This document shows positions 15,323 to 16,828 of a stretch of DNA of 16,828 bases, piece after piece. The translations under genes and the position numbers were made by a program. Each line of letters opens with the position of its first letter. Position 1 is the first letter of the stretch. Below the pieces are notes generated by a model. The model was not told where the DNA came from and made no database searches. It worked only from the letters and a program-made list of their open reading frames with translations. Source of the stretch: Syntrophomonadaceae bacterium (lineage in GTDB: Bacteria > Bacillota > Dethiobacteria > DTU022); the NCBI GenBank assembly GCA_007129055.1, contig SKWE01000014.1, forward strand, positions 1 through 16,828, written 5' to 3'.

Positions 15323-16630
15323 TTAGTTATCCTTTCCATTCCGAATCAATCTATTCGTGCATTCCGCTGCCTTGTTAAGAATATCCTGCTCATCCATTTT
15401 CTTCAGTTTTCTATTTTCAAGCAGAATATCACCATCTACCATGACAAGGTCAATATCGGCCCCGGCAGAAGAATAAACTATATTGGCAATAGGATCGTGC
15501 ATGGGCACTAAATGCGGCCTGTCAGTTCGCAGGGCAATAAGATCTGCTTTATAACCCTCCTTCAATATACCGGTATTAGCAATTCCCAGGGCCTTTGCAC
15601 CTGTAATTGTAGACATTTTGAGAGCTGTTTTTGCATCCAGTAGAGTGGGGTTCATTTCAATGCCTTTGCTTAAAAGAGCGGTAAGGCGCATTTCTTCGAT
15701 CATATCAAGATTATTGTTGCTTGATGCTCCATCTGTCCCTATTCCAACATTGATCCCTTTATCCAGCATCCGGGCAACAGGCGCAATACCGCTTCCAAGC
15801 TTTAAATTGCTGCCCGGGTTATGGGCTACGTTCACACCATTTTCCGCAAGTATATCAATATCGCTATCTGACAAGTGTACACAATGCGCTGCCAGCGTAT
15901 TGATATTAAATATTCCTAGCTCTTTTAGTAATTCAGGAGGTGTCTTTCCATGCTCCTCCAGGCAGCTATCTACTTCACCCCTGGTTTCAGAAAGGTGGAT
16001 TTGCAAAGAGGTACCGGTTTTTTCAGCAAGGGAAATAACTTTTTTTAAAAATTCCGGTGGACAGGTATAAGGTGCATGCGGGCCAAGGGTCACGGTTATT
16101 CTGCCATTTGCAGCTCCCTGCCAGTTTTTTATAAACTCTTCGGACTCGGTGAGCCCTTCCAGGCCGCCATCTATACCGATTAAACCGCGTGAAAGCACTG
16201 CCCTGATACCGCTTTCATCTGCTGCTTCGGCAACACGGTCCATGTACATATACATATCGGTAAAAGTTGTAGTGCCGCTTTTAATCATTTCTGCGATAGC
16301 CAGTTTTGTGCCCCAGTATACATCTTCAGCTTGCATTTGCCCTTCTATTGGCCAGATTTTTTCTTCCAGCCATTCCTTTAGGGGCAAATCATCGGCATAA
16401 CTCCTGAGCAGTGTCATTGCAGCATGACCGTGAGTGTTAACCAGTCCAGGCATAACAATATAGCTGCTTCCGTCAATAACCTTCTCAAAGGGTCCGTTTT
16501 CAAATTTCTGCGGGTATTCGGTAATTGCTTCAATTACCGTTCCATTCACTGCGATATCGCCCTTAAAGTTATCTGGTCTGCTATCATCAAGGGTAACAAT
16601 AACTGCTCCTTTAATAACTGTTTTACTCAA
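15323..16630 (-). CDS. mtaD: 5-methylthioadenosine/S-adenosylhomocysteine deaminase (amidohydrolase)
   Basis: This 435-residue zinc amidohydrolase deaminates methylthioadenosine, S-adenosylhomocysteine and often 5'-deoxyadenosine. Metal ligands are H67 and H69 in NTHGHA, H212 in IHLSETRGE and D300 in GTDGASSNN. E215 is the expected catalytic acid, and H185 in GPHAPYTC and H249 in AAHC are further active-site histidines. The next gene upstream is mtnA, which fits a methionine-salvage role. The start is a TTG at 16630, with GGGGAGG 8 bases upstream; no ATG competes for that site. In an organism rich in radical-SAM activases, removal of 5'-deoxyadenosine is a likely second job (inference). Confidence 0.92.
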   Translation of the reverse strand: MSKTVIKGAVIVTLDDSRPDNFKGDIAVNGTVIEAITEYPQKFENGPFEKVIDGSSYIVMPGLVNTHGHAAMTLLRSYADDLPLKEWLEEKIWPIEGQMQAEDVYWGTKLAIAEMIKSGTTTFTDMYMYMDRVAEAADESGIRAVLSRGLIGIDGGLEGLTESEEFIKNWQGAANGRITVTLGPHAPYTCPPEFLKKVISLAEKTGTSLQIHLSETRGEVDSCLEEHGKTPPELLKELGIFNINTLAAHCVHLSDSDIDILAENGVNVAHNPGSNLKLGSGIAPVARMLDKGINVGIGTDGASSNNNLDMIEEMRLTALLSKGIEMNPTLLDAKTALKMSTITGAKALGIANTGILKEGYKADLIALRTDRPHLVPMHDPIANIVYSSAGADIDLVMVDGDILLENRKLKKMDEQDILNKAAECTNRLIRNGKDN

Positions 16631-16673
16631 TTAATAATCCTCCCCAGAATATATTTAGACTGGCCTACTAAGC

Positions 16674-16828
16674 TTACTCTTTTAATAAATCCGCAATTTT
16701 ATTTTTATCCGGATTTGGAATAATACCTTTTTCTGTGATAATGGCAGTGATCAGGTTTGCTGGTGTTATATCAAAGGCATAATTTAGTACAGCTATTCCC
16801 TGGGGCGCAACACAGCATTCACCAAAAC
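16674..16828 (-). CDS. mtnA: S-methyl-5-thioribose-1-phosphate isomerase, C-terminal end only
   Basis: Only the last 51 codons are in the window; the gene continues past the right edge. The visible protein ends in a tail containing NYAFDITPANLITAIITEKG, which matches the conserved MtnA C-terminus (usual form NPAFDVTPAELITAIITEKG). MtnA isomerises methylthioribose-1-phosphate to methylthioribulose-1-phosphate in methionine salvage. The stop is TAA at 16676-16674, 43 bases before the mtaD start, in the same direction, so the two probably form one transcript. Confidence 0.85.
   Translation of the reverse strand, partial: FGECCVAPQGIAVLNYAFDITPANLITAIITEKGIIPNPDKNKIADLLKE

Noticed and set aside
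15618..16070. Rightward open frame of 150 codons opposite mtaD
   Set aside because: It is the shadow of a well-conserved amidohydrolase, with serine-rich composition typical of antisense frames.

Overview
The window looks like a chromosomal segment of an anaerobic, Gram-positive-type bacterium of the broad clostridial lineage. The reasons are an oxygen-sensitive glycyl radical enzyme with radical-SAM activases, an Fe-S L-serine dehydratase, a lipoprotein-type solute-binding protein, strong GGAGG ribosome binding sites, and frequent GTG and TTG starts. I cannot name the species. Most of the sequence is coding. I see no tRNA, rRNA, CRISPR array, insertion sequence or phage gene.

Layout. (1) Positions 1-4291 hold a glycyl-radical-enzyme divergon. 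A radical-SAM activase runs leftward off the window edge (1-807). A short promoter gap (808-911) separates it from a rightward pair: an 804-residue glycyl radical enzyme of unknown substrate (912-3326) and a second activase (3326-4291). (2) Positions 4278-10061, all leftward, hold a proline-racemase-family enzyme whose second catalytic Cys is Thr, the mark of trans-3-hydroxy-L-proline dehydratase. Next to it is a complete branched-chain/amino-acid ABC transporter operon (binding protein, livH, livM, livG, livF) that ends in a clear intrinsic terminator at 5357-5387. (3) Positions 10062-10457 are a non-coding leader and promoter region with inverted repeats and an orphan Shine-Dalgarno sequence. 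(4) Positions 10458-16828 hold a tightly packed leftward gene string: mtnA (partial), mtaD, surE, rtcB, an ornithine-cyclodeaminase/mu-crystallin family reductase, and a single-chain L-serine dehydratase.

How the genes may work together (inference). The transporter would import an amino acid. The Thr-type dehydratase would convert trans-3-hydroxy-L-proline to delta1-pyrroline-2-carboxylate. The mu-crystallin-family reductase could reduce that to L-proline, and serine dehydratase would feed pyruvate. The glycyl radical enzyme would seem to fit as a 4-hydroxyproline dehydratase (HypD). However, the two HypD substrate residues I can place by alignment from memory are replaced (W170, A289), so its substrate is probably different. 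MtaD and MtnA recycle methylthioadenosine and probably also 5'-deoxyadenosine, a by-product of radical-SAM chemistry. RtcB and SurE add RNA-end and nucleotide repair functions.

The most notable points are the unassigned glycyl radical enzyme with its C-G-C active-site loop, the hydroxyproline-type gene set around it, and the reductase gene, whose only well-placed start is an AUU codon.
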